Shown in pieces: positions 8,675 through 19,948 of a DNA stretch of 37,519 nucleotides. Position numbers and translations under genes: made by a program. Location of the stretch: positions 1 to 37,519 of the forward strand of contig CALKMV010000038.1 in NCBI GenBank assembly GCA_938091485.1, in the 5' to 3' direction. The notes under the pieces are model-generated. The model was not told the origin of the DNA. It did not search any database and saw only the letters and a list, made by a program, of their open reading frames with translations. The stretch's first letter is position 1, and every line of letters begins with the position of its first letter. The stretch is from an uncultured Luminiphilus sp. (GTDB lineage Bacteria > Pseudomonadota > Gammaproteobacteria > Pseudomonadales > Halieaceae).

Positions 8675-9093
8675 CAGTTACCAACAGGACTCTCGGTCAC
8701 CAAACCCACTGTGGGAGCACCGGCCTCCTGCAACGCCGTCATGACGACTACAACGTCGCCGTACGCCACCTTCTGATCGCCCCACACCAGCACCGGCTTA
8801 TCTGGTGTGCGTCTGAGCACGGCGGCAACCCGCTGCCGAATCGTCGCCAACTCGAGTGCCTGCTTCTCATTTGCACCCAGATTGAGAAACAGTTCACCGC
8901 GGTCGTTGATCGACACGATCAACGGCTCGGCATCCTGAGTTTTGACCGGCGCCGCTTCGGCATCAGGTAGATCCACCTCGACACCCTGCATCAGCATGGG
9001 GGCCGTCACCATAAAAATCACCAGCAGAACCAACATGACATCGATGTAAGGCACCACATTGATTTCTGCGAGCATCCGACGTCGGCGCATCAT
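8674..9093 (-). CDS. tolR: TolR (ExbD/TolR family)
   Basis: RRRMLAEINVVPYIDVMLVLLVIFMVTAPMLMQGVEVDLP is the ExbD/TolR signature; overlaps the tolA and tolQ junctions. Confidence 0.96.
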   Translation of the reverse strand: MMRRRRMLAEINVVPYIDVMLVLLVIFMVTAPMLMQGVEVDLPDAEAAPVKTQDAEPLIVSINDRGELFLNLGANEKQALELATIRQRVAAVLRRTPDKPVLVWGDQKVAYGDVVVVMTALQEAGAPTVGLVTESPVGN

Positions 9094-9803
9094 CAGGGTC
9101 TCTGCGATTGATTCGCTTTCAGCGTATAGGTCTGGCGCTGCAGAATCCCCGAGAATTCGTCAAGAAAAGTCTCGTACCGATTCAAAAGCGCGTCGCTGCG
9201 AGCAGCCAGACGGTTATAGGCCAATACCGCAGGGATGGCTGCGAAAAGCCCCATCGCCGTAGCGATGAGCGCCTCCGAGATACCCGGCGCCACCGTAGCC
9301 AGTGTGGCTTGTGTCGCATTGGCCAGCCCTCTGAAGGAATGCATGATGCCCCATACCGTTCCCAGCAATCCGATGTAGGGGCTGGTAGAGCCCACCGACG
9401 CCAAATACGGGAGGTGCTGCTCGATCCGATCTGTCTCGCGCATCAGCGCTACGCGCATGGCGCGCCGCGACCCCTCAAGAATCGCATCAGCATCCATATC
9501 GGATTGTTGTGACAGACGCGAGAACTCCTTGAATCCAGCACGGAACAGACTTTCGACACCGGTGGGCAGTTGACCATCAGCGACCGCTTGATTGCCCTCC
9601 CGATACAATTGGGCCAGATCGATGCCGGACCAAAATCGCTCCTCAAACACCAGCAGCTCGTCGTCCGTTCGGCGCATGAGCATCACGCGCTGCACAATCA
9701 GGTACCACGATGAGAGAGAGGCCAGCACCAATATGAGCATGACCGCCTGGACCAGCGCGCTGGCACCGAAAATGAGCTCCAATAACCCCAGCTCTTGCGT
9801 CAT
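9093..9803 (-). CDS. tolQ: TolQ (MotA/TolQ/ExbB proton channel)
   Basis: Start taken at internal Met [39 protein letters not shown]; contains SVGSTSPYIGLLGTVWGIMHSFRGL and APGISEALIATAMGLFAAIPAVLAYN. Confidence 0.96.
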   Translation of the reverse strand: MTQELGLLELIFGASALVQAVMLILVLASLSSWYLIVQRVMLMRRTDDELLVFEERFWSGIDLAQLYREGNQAVADGQLPTGVESLFRAGFKEFSRLSQQSDMDADAILEGSRRAMRVALMRETDRIEQHLPYLASVGSTSPYIGLLGTVWGIMHSFRGLANATQATLATVAPGISEALIATAMGLFAAIPAVLAYNRLAARSDALLNRYETFLDEFSGILQRQTYTLKANQSQRP

Positions 9804-10225
9804 GTCATCTCCTCCGTGACAGCGAGTGTCGCCTCTAGTTGTGTTCGAAGGTCTGCGTCCAAACGTCTGGGCCGACCGCTCTCGCGATCCACGCATGCGA
9901 TCTGGATGTCCCCTATCACCAGCACAGCACTCTCGCGCCGCACGCTCTGATGGAAGTTAATTGTGGCGCCACCGACCCCGGATATCAGTGCGGTCGCGTG
10001 TAATTGATCATCGAGGCGCGCAGGTTCTCTGTAGGAAAGCGACACATCCGACACCACAAAATTCCACCCTTCATCCGAGACAGCCGCTCGTTCCATACCG
10101 AAGGTCCGCATCAACTCAGTGCGGGCCCGCTCCAGATACTTGAGATAATTGACGTAATAAACGATTCCTCCCGCATCGGTGTCTTCGATATAGACCCGAA
10201 TCGGCAGCGAAAATTCCGCTGTCAC
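9800..10225 (-). CDS. ybgC: Tol-Pal-associated acyl-CoA thioesterase YbgC
   Basis: Hot-dog thioesterase motif [30 protein letters not shown]; immediately upstream of tolQ. Confidence 0.95.
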   Translation of the reverse strand: MTAEFSLPIRVYIEDTDAGGIVYYVNYLKYLERARTELMRTFGMERAAVSDEGWNFVVSDVSLSYREPARLDDQLHATALISGVGGATINFHQSVRRESAVLVIGDIQIACVDRESGRPRRLDADLRTQLEATLAVTEEMT

Positions 10226-11271
10226 GGGGATTCTTCCAGATCGAGACCGAGTGTCTCTGCCGCGGATCCCTGAAAGGCGATGCCAAAATGGGCGTAGGCG
10301 TGTCGGGTCGCAATCCGACCGCGCGGCGTTCTCAATATGAAACCCTGCTGAATCAGGAATGGTTCCAGCACGTCCTCAATCGTGCCGCGCTCTTCAGACA
10401 GTGCCGCAGCCAAACTGTCCACCCCCACCGGTCCGCCATCGAACTTTTCAATCATGGTCAGCAGCAACCGGCGATCCATATGATCAAAACCTTGTGCGTC
10501 AACACTTAACAAGTCCAGCGCAGCCTCAGCGGTGCCACCAGTCACAGCGCCATCGGCCTTCACTTCCGCATAATCGCGTACACGGCGAAGCAGCCGATTG
10601 GCGATACGAGGCGTGCCTCTGGAGCGCTTAGCAATCGCTACCGCGCCCGCTTCATCGCTGGGAATGTCGAGAATGCCGGCTGAACGTTTAACGATTTCAG
10701 TGAGCTCCGCTGAGTCATAGAACTCGAGTCTCTGCACGATCCCGAATCGATCACGCAGTGGCGAGGTCAGCAGCCCGGCACGCGTTGTAGCGCCGACCAG
10801 AGTAAAAGGTGGTAAATCGAGCTTGATGGAGCGCGCGGCGGGCCCCTCGCCAATCATGATATCTAGCTGATAGTCCTCCATGGCGGGGTAAAGGATCTCC
10901 TCGACATAAGGGCTCAGGCGATGAATCTCGTCGATGAACAGCACATCACCAGGCTCAAGGTTTGTCATCAGAGCCGCAATGTCACCGGCCTTTTCAAGAA
11001 CAGGCCCGCTGGTGGTCTTCAGCTGAACACCCATTTCCTCGGCGATAATGCTGGCAAGTGTGGTCTTGCCCAGACCTGGCGGGCCGAAGATCAGCGTATG
11101 GTCAAGGGGCTCGCGACGTCCGCGCGCCGCCGAGAGAAAGATCTCCATCTGCTCCCGCACCGCGCCTTGGCCGATGTACTCTTCAAGGCTTCGCGGTCGG
11201 ATCGCACGATCCATCGCGTCATCGCGGTGGTCGCCCGGTTCCGCCGCCACAAGACGATCGGTTTCGATCAC
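10222..11271 (-). CDS. ruvB: Holliday junction branch migration ATPase RuvB
   Basis: [103 protein letters not shown]. Confidence 0.98.
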   Translation of the reverse strand: MIETDRLVAAEPGDHRDDAMDRAIRPRSLEEYIGQGAVREQMEIFLSAARGRREPLDHTLIFGPPGLGKTTLASIIAEEMGVQLKTTSGPVLEKAGDIAALMTNLEPGDVLFIDEIHRLSPYVEEILYPAMEDYQLDIMIGEGPAARSIKLDLPPFTLVGATTRAGLLTSPLRDRFGIVQRLEFYDSAELTEIVKRSAGILDIPSDEAGAVAIAKRSRGTPRIANRLLRRVRDYAEVKADGAVTGGTAEAALDLLSVDAQGFDHMDRRLLLTMIEKFDGGPVGVDSLAAALSEERGTIEDVLEPFLIQQGFILRTPRGRIATRHAYAHFGIAFQGSAAETLGLDLEESP

Positions 11272-11296
11272 CAGCGCTCCCCTTCCCGTACCTCTT

Positions 11297-11923
11297 TCAT
11301 CCCTTGGCGCCTCCAGCGATACGCAGTGCCAGTCTGATCAACTCTTCACTGGGAGTCTCTGGCGCCGCATCGGCAGCTGAGATCAGTTTCGCGGCTTCCG
11401 CCAGCTTATAACCCAAGGCAACCAAAGCCTGCTCAGCTTCCGCTCGCTGATCATGATTGTGTGCGCCAGTTTTCCCAGTCTCAGCTCGAGAAGCTAACTG
11501 AGGGGAGAGCTCATCGAGCCAATCCCCCGCCTTGTCCCGCATCTCCACCAACAGGCGTTCTGCTGTTTTACGGCCCACGCCGGGCAATGCCACCAAGGCG
11601 GCCACATCATCACGTTGCAAGCAACGCGCGAAATCGGCGGCATCCATCCCTGAAAGCAATGTCAGCGCCAACCGTGGACCTACGCCACTGACTTTGATCA
11701 GCTCTCGAAATAAGCGTCTGTCGGCCGGTTCAGCAAAGCCAAACAGGAGTTGTGCGTCCTCCCGCACCACAAAATGTGTCAACAACGTGACGGGTTGACC
11801 GAGCTCAGGCAATTGGTAAAGCGTCGTCATGGGCACCTGAATTTCGTATCCAATGCCCCCGACATCCACCAGAATTTCCGGCGCCTGGCGCGCGATCAAT
11901 GTGCCTCGAATTTGACCAATCAT
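11297..11923 (-). CDS. ruvA: Holliday junction branch migration protein RuvA
   Basis: [31 protein letters not shown]..., [42 protein letters not shown]. Confidence 0.98.
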   Translation of the reverse strand: MIGQIRGTLIARQAPEILVDVGGIGYEIQVPMTTLYQLPELGQPVTLLTHFVVREDAQLLFGFAEPADRRLFRELIKVSGVGPRLALTLLSGMDAADFARCLQRDDVAALVALPGVGRKTAERLLVEMRDKAGDWLDELSPQLASRAETGKTGAHNHDQRAEAEQALVALGYKLAEAAKLISAADAAPETPSEELIRLALRIAGGAKG

Positions 11924-11932
11924 GCCGCCACT

Positions 11933-12451
11933 TTACCTCAAACGCCCTGCCCTGAAGCGACTAGCTGCCAACGCGCCAGCGAGGCCCTGTGTATGGCAGT
12001 GACACAGCGCCGCGGCAAGGCCATCGGCCGCATCTTCTGCGGGCTCCGCGGACAAACCCAACAGTGCGGTCACCATATGCTGGACCTGCTGCTTGTTGGC
12101 GGCGCCCGTCCCCACGACGGATTGTTTAATCTGTCGCGCTGCGTACTCATACACTTCGAGGTCATTGGTCACACAAGCCACCATCGCCGCACCCCGGGCA
12201 TGTCCCAGTTTGAGCGCTGAGTCTGCACTTTTGGCCATAAAGACACTTTCGATGGCCGCTACTGTGGGTTGATAGGTATCGATGATTTCTGAAAGAGACT
12301 CAAACAACACCCGAAGGCGCGGACCGAGAGCTTCTTTAACCGGAAGACGGATGGTGCCACTAGAGACGTAATGGGGCTGATTCCGCTCGACGCGGATGAC
12401 ACCAAACCCCGTTTTTCTGGAGCCCGGGTCAATGCCAAGGATGACTGTCAT
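11933..12451 (-). CDS. ruvC: crossover junction endodeoxyribonuclease RuvC
   Basis: [19 protein letters not shown]... (internal start within ORF 11933..12532), [40 protein letters not shown]. Confidence 0.97.
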   Translation of the reverse strand: MTVILGIDPGSRKTGFGVIRVERNQPHYVSSGTIRLPVKEALGPRLRVLFESLSEIIDTYQPTVAAIESVFMAKSADSALKLGHARGAAMVACVTNDLEVYEYAARQIKQSVVGTGAANKQQVQHMVTALLGLSAEPAEDAADGLAAALCHCHTQGLAGALAASRFRAGRLR

Positions 12452-12531
12452 GATGGCAACCAGCGCAAACCAGTGCCTAGTGTGAACCATTGTGACAAAA
12501 AGATCATGAGCCCCGCGCGACTCATAGGGCA

Positions 12532-13275
12532 CTACAGGGTGACGAGAACGGCTTCCGGTATGTCTGCATTGGAGTAAACGTTTTGGACATCATCGAGATC
12601 TTCTAGCATGTCGATCAGCCCCATGACGCTTGGAGCAGTGTCGGCATCAAGGAGTACTTCGATACTGGGCAACATTGTCACCTCGGCCTGAGCGGGTTCG
12701 AGTCCTGCAGCGACCAGCGCATCCCGTACTTCAGTCACACACTCCCAAGGTGTCATCACATCGACGCTGCCATCCTCAGCTGCCACGATGTCGTCGGCTC
12801 CTGCTTCCAGAGCGACCTCCATAAGCGCCTCCTCATCAGCGCCCGGTGCAAACTGTATGAGCCCGGTGCGAGAAAAGAGATAGGCCACCGACCCATCCGT
12901 ACCCAGATTCCCCCCCAGCTTGGTAAAGGCATGACGCACTTCGGCCACTGTGCGATTCCGGTTGTCCGTCATCACTTCAACGAGCACTGCCACACCACCG
13001 GCCGCATAACCTTCGTAGGTCAGCTCCTCCATGTTGTCAGCTTCACCGGTGCCCGCGCCACGCGCGATGGCATTGTCAATGGTGTCACGCTTCATATTGG
13101 CGCCAAGCGCCTTATCTACTGCTGCCCGCAGTCGCGGGTTGTCTTCAACAACAGCTCCGCCAGCTCGGGCGGCCACCACCAACTCTCGAATCAGCTTGGT
13201 AAACAGCTTGCCGCGCTTCGCGTCCTGCGCCGCCTTGCGATGCTTGATGTTCGCCCATTTACTGTGGCCCGCCAT
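12532..13275 (-). CDS. yebC: YebC/PmpR family transcriptional/translational regulator
   Basis: [32 protein letters not shown] and [14 protein letters not shown]. Confidence 0.98.
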   Translation of the reverse strand: MAGHSKWANIKHRKAAQDAKRGKLFTKLIRELVVAARAGGAVVEDNPRLRAAVDKALGANMKRDTIDNAIARGAGTGEADNMEELTYEGYAAGGVAVLVEVMTDNRNRTVAEVRHAFTKLGGNLGTDGSVAYLFSRTGLIQFAPGADEEALMEVALEAGADDIVAAEDGSVDVMTPWECVTEVRDALVAAGLEPAQAEVTMLPSIEVLLDADTAPSVMGLIDMLEDLDDVQNVYSNADIPEAVLVTL

Positions 13276-13281
13276 CGCGAA

Positions 13282-15072
13282 TCAGTCCACGGCAGGTTGT
13301 TCGGTCCGGCGGGGGCGCAAAGACAGCTCCTGCAATTGCTGGTCCGAAACCGCACCCGGCGCCTCGGTCATGACGCATTGGGCGCTCTGGGTTTTAGGGA
13401 AGGCAATCACATCACGGATAGACTGTCCGCCCACCATCAGCATGACCAGACGATCCAGACCGAAGGCGAGGCCTGCGTGAGGCGGCGCGCCGTGGCGCAA
13501 TGCGCTCAATAGGAACCCGAACTTGGATTCAGCTTCAGCCTCGTCAATCCCTAATAGATCAAACACAGTCTGCTGCATGACCTGATCATGGATACGAACG
13601 GAGCCCCCACCAATCTCGCTGCCGTTCAGCACCATATCGTAGGCCTGAGACAGCGCCGCCTCGGGTTCAGCCTGCAGCGCTTCCACCGAACAGGCGGGTG
13701 CGGTAAAGGGGTGGTGGAGTGCTGACATGCCACCGCGCTCATCGCGCTCGAACATGGGGAAATCTACAACCCACAACGGCGCCCATCCTGCAGCAATCTG
13801 ACCTAGATCTGCAGCGACTTTGAGCCGCAGTGCGCCCAGCGACTCGTTGACCACCGAGCGCTTATCGGCGCCAAAGAACAGAATGTCGCCGTCTGCCGCG
13901 TCGAGTCGATCCAGCATCGCGAGCACCGTTTCGTCAGGCATAAACTTGATAATCGGCGACTGCAGACCGTCGATACCCGCCGCGCGGTCGTTCACCTTGA
14001 TCCAAGCCAAGCCTTTGGCACCGTATACACCGACGTAGTCGGTGTAGCTGTCGATTTCCTTGCGCGACAGCGACGCGCCACCAGGCACCTTGAGCGCTGC
14101 TACCCGGCTGCCCGCGTCATTAGCTGGACCGCTGAATACCTTGAAGTCCACACCTGACATTAGGTCATCGATCGACATCAGCTCCCATCCGATTCGAAGG
14201 TCAGGTTTGTCGGAGCCATATCGTTCCATGGCATCTGCCCAGGTCATACGCGGGAATGCTTCCAGCTCGACCTCCAGCTGCTCTTTGAACAGACTGCGGA
14301 CCATGTCCTCGCTAATCGACATCACTTCCTCGGCATTTAGAAAAGTCGTTTCAATGTCGATTTGGGTAAATTCTGGCTGCCGGTCCGCACGAAGATCCTC
14401 GTCTCTAAAGCAGCGTGCGATCTGGTAGTACCGATCGAAGCCAGAAACCATCAGCAGTTGCTTGAAAAGCTGAGGGGACTGAGGCAACGCAAAAAACGCG
14501 CCGGGCTGGGTTCTGCTGGGCACCAGATAATCCCGCGCACCCTCGGGCGTCGCCCGCGTCAGAATCGGGGTTTCTATGTCTAAAAACCCCTGATCGTCGA
14601 GGTATCGCCGAATGCTCGAAGTGATCTTCGCTCTGGCAATCAGATTCTGCTGCATCTCTGGACGACGCAGATCCATATACCGGTAACGAAGACGAACATC
14701 TTCTCCCACCGAGTGGTGTTCATCGAGCGGAAAAGGCGGTGTTTGGGCCGCGTTGAGAATATCGAGGGTTTTACCCAGCACTTCTATTCGCCCCGAGGCC
14801 ATATTTGGATTAATCGTTTCCGCAGTCCGCGCGCGCACCCGGCCAGTGATGCACAACACGTACTCGCTGCGCACACTGTCTGCGCGCTGAAAATGCTCTT
14901 CGGTATCGGGATCAAAAACCACCTGCACGACACCCTCCCGGTCGCGCATGTCGAGAAAAATGACGCCACCATGATCGCGACGCCGATCTACCCATCCGCA
15001 CAGCGTCACCGTCTGCTCGATCAGATCGTCATCGATCAGGCCGCAGTAGTGGGTTCGCATCGCTGTTTCCAT
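13282..15072 (-). CDS. aspS: aspartyl-tRNA synthetase
   Basis: 596 aa: [51 protein letters not shown], class II motif [35 protein letters not shown]. Confidence 0.97.
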   Translation of the reverse strand: METAMRTHYCGLIDDDLIEQTVTLCGWVDRRRDHGGVIFLDMRDREGVVQVVFDPDTEEHFQRADSVRSEYVLCITGRVRARTAETINPNMASGRIEVLGKTLDILNAAQTPPFPLDEHHSVGEDVRLRYRYMDLRRPEMQQNLIARAKITSSIRRYLDDQGFLDIETPILTRATPEGARDYLVPSRTQPGAFFALPQSPQLFKQLLMVSGFDRYYQIARCFRDEDLRADRQPEFTQIDIETTFLNAEEVMSISEDMVRSLFKEQLEVELEAFPRMTWADAMERYGSDKPDLRIGWELMSIDDLMSGVDFKVFSGPANDAGSRVAALKVPGGASLSRKEIDSYTDYVGVYGAKGLAWIKVNDRAAGIDGLQSPIIKFMPDETVLAMLDRLDAADGDILFFGADKRSVVNESLGALRLKVAADLGQIAAGWAPLWVVDFPMFERDERGGMSALHHPFTAPACSVEALQAEPEAALSQAYDMVLNGSEIGGGSVRIHDQVMQQTVFDLLGIDEAEAESKFGFLLSALRHGAPPHAGLAFGLDRLVMLMVGGQSIRDVIAFPKTQSAQCVMTEAPGAVSDQQLQELSLRPRRTEQPAVD

Positions 15073-15089
15073 GATTTGTATTCCTGCCG

Positions 15090-15422
15090 TTAGCTGGCTT
15101 TGGAGTTATCGGTCTTGGCAGTGGTAGTCGGCTTTGACTCCGTTTTCTTAGCACTCTCACCTGAGGCGCTGCCAGAGTCGCTTTTGGCGGCCGGTTTATC
15201 TGCGTTATCACTGCGCTCACCCGCAATATTTTTCTTGTCCCCAGTTTTGAAATCGGTCTCGTACCAACCACCGCCTGACAAGCGAAAAGCAGGAGCACTG
15301 ACCTGTTTCTTCAAACCGGGTTTCTCGCACTCGGGACAGTCAGTTAGAGGCGCATCAGCCAACTTCTGGATAGCCTCCAAAGAGTGTCCACATTCCTGAC
15401 AGCGGTATTCGTAAATGGGCAT
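15090..15422 (-). CDS. FmdB-family zinc-ribbon protein
   Basis: [59 protein letters not shown]; low-complexity K/S/T tail; upstream of aspS. Confidence 0.92.
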   Translation of the reverse strand: MPIYEYRCQECGHSLEAIQKLADAPLTDCPECEKPGLKKQVSAPAFRLSGGGWYETDFKTGDKKNIAGERSDNADKPAAKSDSGSASGESAKKTESKPTTTAKTDNSKAS

Positions 15423-15572
15423 AGCGCTCTCCCCGAACAAGATCCGGTTTTGGCCGGCTTTATCTGAGGTTAAGGGTCGTTGTATAAGGGCGCGGAGCGT
15501 ACCGTAAACCCTGAATCAGTGAAAGGTACGTAGAGCGTGAACATTTAGCTCGCTGTCGTCAAAGCGTCCGCT

Positions 15573-15613
15573 AAAAGGCGTGATGCCGGCGAAGCGTTCC
15601 GGACGCCATCACG
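15573..15613 (-). terminator. candidate intrinsic terminator downstream of the HU-like gene
   Basis: Minus strand CGTGATG-gcgt-CCGG aacgcttcg CCGG-CATCACG then gccTTTTag: interrupted stem with a short T run, 2 nt after the stop codon. Confidence 0.5.
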
Positions 15614-15615
15614 GG

Positions 15616-15987
15616 TCAGTTGGCGAAGCCTTTCATTTTTTTCAGCGCACGAATCTTGACGCTCGTGCTAGCAGGTTTGGCCTTGAACCAAGTTTCTTCC
15701 TTGGTAAAGGGATTGATGCCGCGCCGGGCTTTAATCGCAGGTCTTCGCACGGTGGTGACTTTCATCAGTGCCGGCAGAGTAAATTGACCCGAACCCTGCT
15801 TCGAAATACTTGCTTCAATGAGTCTCTCAAGAGAACCCCAGACTCTTTTGACATCCGACTTGGCAACACCGCTGTCCTCTGCCAGCACTTCAAACATCTG
15901 TGATTTTGTAAGCTTGGTTTTAATCGGATTCATTTTTGTGGCTTCAACGGCTTTTTTCGGTTGCTTGTCGATTTTTTTCTTTCCCAT
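15616..15987 (-). CDS. HU-family-like DNA-binding protein with lysine-rich N-terminal extension
   Basis: [32 protein letters not shown]...[53 protein letters not shown] resembles the HU/IHF fold, including RRGxNPxTKEE; preceded by [25 protein letters not shown]. Confidence 0.75.
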   Translation of the reverse strand: MGKKKIDKQPKKAVEATKMNPIKTKLTKSQMFEVLAEDSGVAKSDVKRVWGSLERLIEASISKQGSGQFTLPALMKVTTVRRPAIKARRGINPFTKEETWFKAKPASTSVKIRALKKMKGFAN

Positions 15988-16211
15988 TGGTCCTGCCTCG
16001 AGCGATAACCCAAATCGGTGCGTTGTCCAAGAAGACTGCTAATGAAGCGATTCAACAACAGGAGCCTCAAACCGACAAGCCCGTCGTCACTATTCATTGG
16101 CATGGTCATCGTGACGGGCGCTTCACCAGCATCCCCACGATTCACATCGCCACAACTGTACGGGCTGCACTTGCCGCCTTTAGAATGACCGTCACCGATG
16201 TGGAGAGTGTT

Positions 16212-17933
16212 ATGCGTGCCAGTGAGTTCCTGCTGTCGACCCTGAAGGAGACCCCTTCAGATGCTGAGGTTGTCAGTCATCAGCTAATGCTGCGAGCGGG
16301 ATTGATCCGCCGGGTCGCTGCAGGCATCTACAACTGGATGCCGTTGGGGCTGCGCGTGCTGCGCAAAGTTGAGCGCATTGTCCGGGAGGAAATGGAACGT
16401 GCCGGCGCGCTCGAACTGAGCATGCCGGTGGTTCAGCCAGGAGAGTTGTGGGAAGAATCTGGTCGCTGGGAGCTTTACGGGCCCGAGCTGTGTCGACTGG
16501 AGGACCGTCATCAGCGCCCTTTCTGTCTCGGACCCACCCACGAAGAAGTCATCACTCAGATCGCCAAAAGCGAGATCAAGAGCTACAAACAACTGCCGGT
16601 CAACCTGTTCCAGATCCAGACCAAATTCCGCGATGAAATCCGGCCGCGCTTTGGCGTCATGCGGTCACGAGAGTTCATCATGAAGGACGCCTACTCGTTT
16701 CATATTGATCAAGCCTCTCAGGAACAGACCTACTGGCGTATGCACGAAGCTTACACCGCCATCTTTACCCGACTGGGGCTCGATTTCCGAGCGGTGGAAG
16801 CCGACACAGGCGCGATTGGTGGTGCGCATTCCCACGAGTTCCATGTGTTGGCGGAAAGCGGCGAGGACGCCATCGCCTTTTCGACCGGCAGCGACTATGC
16901 GGCCAACGTAGAATTGGCGCCTGCACTGCCGGGGACTGGAGTAGCCGTTGCCGAAGACACAGAGACGCCCACTCTCGAAAAATTTGCAACGCCCGGCATA
17001 ACCACGATTGATGCCCTTGCCGAGCAACTGAGCATTCCCGCCGAACAGTCGATCAAGACGCTGCTCGCTAAAGACGAACAGGGCGAACTGGTCGCGCTGG
17101 TCGTTCGCGGTGACCACCGCCTCAATGCCATCAAGGCCGCTAAATTGCCGGGCATGATGTCGCCGCTGGTGATGGCCGAGCCCGACGAAGTGAAGTCGCG
17201 CCTGGGTGCCGGATTTGGCTCGCTGGGCCCGGTGGGGGCACCGGTTAGGGTCGTGGTTGATCACACCGCGGCGCAAATGGCTAGCTTCGTTTGCGGCGCC
17301 AATGAGGACGGATACCACGTCAAAGGGGCGATCTGGAGTCGCGACGTCCCGGATGCCGAATTCGCTGATATTCGTGAGATCGTGGGTGGTGACCCCAGCC
17401 CCTGTGGCGAGGGCACGTTGGAGATTCGCCGCGGGATTGAGGTCGGCCATATTTTTCAGTTGGGGACGAAATACTCTCAGTCAATGAATGCATCCGTGCT
17501 GGACGAACAGGGCCGCAGTCAACCCATGGTCATGGGCTGTTATGGCATTGGCATCACGCGCATTGTCGCTGCGGCCATTGAACAAAATCATGACGACAAC
17601 GGCATCATATGGCCGGTGGCCATGGCGCCTTTTGACGTGGCCATCGTCCCGCTGGGAATGGACAAGTCGGATGCTGTGCGAGAGGCCACTGAGCTGCTCT
17701 ATACTGCTTGCACTGATGCTGGCCTCGGCACCTTCCTCGACGACCGGTCGGAGCGGCCGGGAGTCAAGTTTGCAGAAATGGAGCTTTTGGGCATGCCGCT
17801 GCGGGTGACCGTGGGAGAGCGATCTTTAGCGGAGGGCAAGCTAGAGCTGACCCAGCGGCGCAGTGGCGAGACCGAGATGGTGGCGCCCACCAACATCATC
17901 GAACGCCTAGAGCAGCTCCTCGCTGACGGCTGA
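16212..17933 (+). CDS. proS: prolyl-tRNA synthetase
   Basis: [86 protein letters not shown]...; internal start within the upstream-extended ORF 15936..17933. Includes the YbaK-like editing insertion. Confidence 0.96.
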   Translation: MRASEFLLSTLKETPSDAEVVSHQLMLRAGLIRRVAAGIYNWMPLGLRVLRKVERIVREEMERAGALELSMPVVQPGELWEESGRWELYGPELCRLEDRHQRPFCLGPTHEEVITQIAKSEIKSYKQLPVNLFQIQTKFRDEIRPRFGVMRSREFIMKDAYSFHIDQASQEQTYWRMHEAYTAIFTRLGLDFRAVEADTGAIGGAHSHEFHVLAESGEDAIAFSTGSDYAANVELAPALPGTGVAVAEDTETPTLEKFATPGITTIDALAEQLSIPAEQSIKTLLAKDEQGELVALVVRGDHRLNAIKAAKLPGMMSPLVMAEPDEVKSRLGAGFGSLGPVGAPVRVVVDHTAAQMASFVCGANEDGYHVKGAIWSRDVPDAEFADIREIVGGDPSPCGEGTLEIRRGIEVGHIFQLGTKYSQSMNASVLDEQGRSQPMVMGCYGIGITRIVAAAIEQNHDDNGIIWPVAMAPFDVAIVPLGMDKSDAVREATELLYTACTDAGLGTFLDDRSERPGVKFAEMELLGMPLRVTVGERSLAEGKLELTQRRSGETEMVAPTNIIERLEQLLADG

Positions 17934-17938
17934 TCGAT

Positions 17939-18520
17939 TTGCGCCACCCTCTACTCGGGCTCATTTTCGCTTTAACGCTGCCGATCGCGGAGCTCAGCGC
18001 CGAATCTGCAGCGGACCGAGAAGCGCTCGGCGCCTATCTGAACCAAGCTTTATCTGCAGAGGACGGATTTGAAGATCGCTATACCGCTGAGGTGTGGCTG
18101 GTCGATATGCAACAGCGGCTCGCCCCATTTCTCGCTGACCCCACGGAGCGCCTAGACCTGCTGACGCAGGTGCACCAGCGGGCGAGTCAACTCAATTTGC
18201 CGCCCGAGTTGGTGCTATCCGTCATTGAGGTTGAGAGCGCCTTCGATCGCTACGCGATCTCTCGAGTGGGAGCTCAGGGCCTCATGCAGGTCATGCCCTT
18301 TTGGAAAGATGAAATCGGGCGAGGCGATGACAATTTGACTCATACCCCGACGAATCTTCGCTACGGCTGTCATATTTTGCGCTTCTATTTGGATCGGGAA
18401 GATCAGAACCTGAACCGGGCACTGGCCGCCTACAACGGTTCCAGCGGCAGCTTGCGGTACCCAAACAAGGTCCGAGCCGCCTGGGAAAACCGGTGGCGCA
18501 CAGCGCCCCTCGACTGGTGA
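17939..18520 (+). CDS. small lytic transglycosylase (SLT domain) with signal peptide
   Basis: PPELVLSVIEVESAFDRYAISRVGAQGLMQVMPFWKDEIG...NLRYGCHILRFYLDREDQNLNRALAAYNGSSGS; TTG start, 5 bp after the proS stop. Confidence 0.88.
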   Translation: MRHPLLGLIFALTLPIAELSAESAADREALGAYLNQALSAEDGFEDRYTAEVWLVDMQQRLAPFLADPTERLDLLTQVHQRASQLNLPPELVLSVIEVESAFDRYAISRVGAQGLMQVMPFWKDEIGRGDDNLTHTPTNLRYGCHILRFYLDREDQNLNRALAAYNGSSGSLRYPNKVRAAWENRWRTAPLDW

Positions 18521-18565
18521 GGCTGTGCCTACGAGGTTAAACTCGCCACCTCCAAAGAGATTCCC

Positions 18566-19912
18566 TTGATGCACTCGAACACTGACACCCTACTGGCCCA
18601 ACACCCCGACATCGAGACGGTAGAGGCCCTCATCACAGACTGTAATGGTGCAGCTCGCGGTAAGTGGCTGCCCATTGAAAAACTCCCCGCGCTCCTCGCT
18701 GATGGTGTCAAGCTACCCAAATCAGCCGTGGCTCAAGACGTCTGGGGTCGCGACGTGCCGAGAATCGCACTGGACAACGGGGATCTCGATGGCTGGTGTC
18801 GGGCGGTACCAGACTCTCTGGTCCCCGTGCTGACAGCTACCGGCGTAGATTGCGCTCAGATTGTATTGACGATGTTTAAGGACGACGGCGCGCCCCTTCT
18901 CTCTGATCCGAGGCAGGTCCTGGCCCAGATTGTCGACAAGCTCGAAAAAAAAGGGCTGGTGCCCAGAGTCGCCATTGAGCTTGAGTTCAACCTGTTCAGG
19001 CGTCCGGATGAAAACCAGACACTGCGAGACGCGCTGCCTGCCGAGAATGAAACGGGCGGCAACCTGTACGGCCTCAGTGCCCTCGATGAGCACGCGGCGT
19101 TGTTTGACGCGCTGAAAGATTGCTTTGCGGTTCAGGGACTCCCCTACGAAGGTGTTTTAAAAGAGGCTGCGCCAGCTCAGTACGAAATCAATGTCGCCTA
19201 CTCCGACGATGCGGTCGCATATTGCGATCAAATCATTCGCATGCAGCGGTGCATTCGGGCCGTCGCAGAACGATTCGGTGCGCTAGCGAGCTTTATGCCA
19301 AAGCCCATGGAGAATCAGGCGGGCAATGGCATGCACGCTCATTGCAGCCTACTTGAGACCTCGGGCCAGAATGTTTTTGACAGCGGCGATGTCGAGGGCA
19401 CCCTGCTATTGCGCCAGGCAGTCGCTGGATGCCTCGAACTCATGGCCGACACTCACCTGATTTTTGCACCCAGCTACAACGCGTACCGCCGATTTCAGGC
19501 GGGGAATCATGCACCGACGCAACCTAACTGGGGCTACGACAACCGCACTACCGCGCTGAGAATTCCCGCTAGCCCCAGCGAGGCTACCCGCATTGAGCAT
19601 CGTGTCGCCGGCGCCGACAGTAATCCCTATCTCGCAGTGGCCGCACTACTGGCAGGGATCTACTTGGGGATCGATCGTCAGTGTGAGGCCCCTGTTCCAA
19701 TCACCGGCAATGCTTGGGTTGAAGACGCAGACAATGTTTGCCTGCCAGGGCACATGGCGGAGGCTATCGCGCGGTTCTCTGAATCTACCAATGTGCGCGA
19801 GACACTCAGCGCGGAGTTTCAATTCGCCTTCAGCGAGGTAAAAAAGCAGGAGCTAGCCGAGTTTGAGCGCCGCGTGACAGATTTTGAGTTGGAAACCTAC
19901 CTCTCTGCCTGA
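18566..19912 (+). CDS. glutamine synthetase family protein, PuuA (gamma-glutamylputrescine synthetase)-like
   Basis: VEALITDCNGAARGKWLPIEKL, PRVAIELEFNLFRRP, FMPKPMENQAGNGMHAHCSL, APSYNAYRRFQAGNHAPTQPNWGYDNRTTALRIP. Confidence 0.85.
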   Translation: MMHSNTDTLLAQHPDIETVEALITDCNGAARGKWLPIEKLPALLADGVKLPKSAVAQDVWGRDVPRIALDNGDLDGWCRAVPDSLVPVLTATGVDCAQIVLTMFKDDGAPLLSDPRQVLAQIVDKLEKKGLVPRVAIELEFNLFRRPDENQTLRDALPAENETGGNLYGLSALDEHAALFDALKDCFAVQGLPYEGVLKEAAPAQYEINVAYSDDAVAYCDQIIRMQRCIRAVAERFGALASFMPKPMENQAGNGMHAHCSLLETSGQNVFDSGDVEGTLLLRQAVAGCLELMADTHLIFAPSYNAYRRFQAGNHAPTQPNWGYDNRTTALRIPASPSEATRIEHRVAGADSNPYLAVAALLAGIYLGIDRQCEAPVPITGNAWVEDADNVCLPGHMAEAIARFSESTNVRETLSAEFQFAFSEVKKQELAEFERRVTDFELETYLSA

Positions 19913-19948
19913 CCATCCCGTTACCCCACACCCTATATGGAGCACGCT

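Noticed and set aside
15936-16211. N-terminal 92-codon extension of ProS in the ORF track
   Set aside because: Typical ProS N-terminus begins at [15 protein letters not shown] (16212); the extension has no recognisable domain and overlaps the HU-like gene's 5' end.
16665-17450. 261-aa minus-strand ORF inside proS
   Set aside because: Shadow ORF antisense to a well-supported proS; no family motif recognised.
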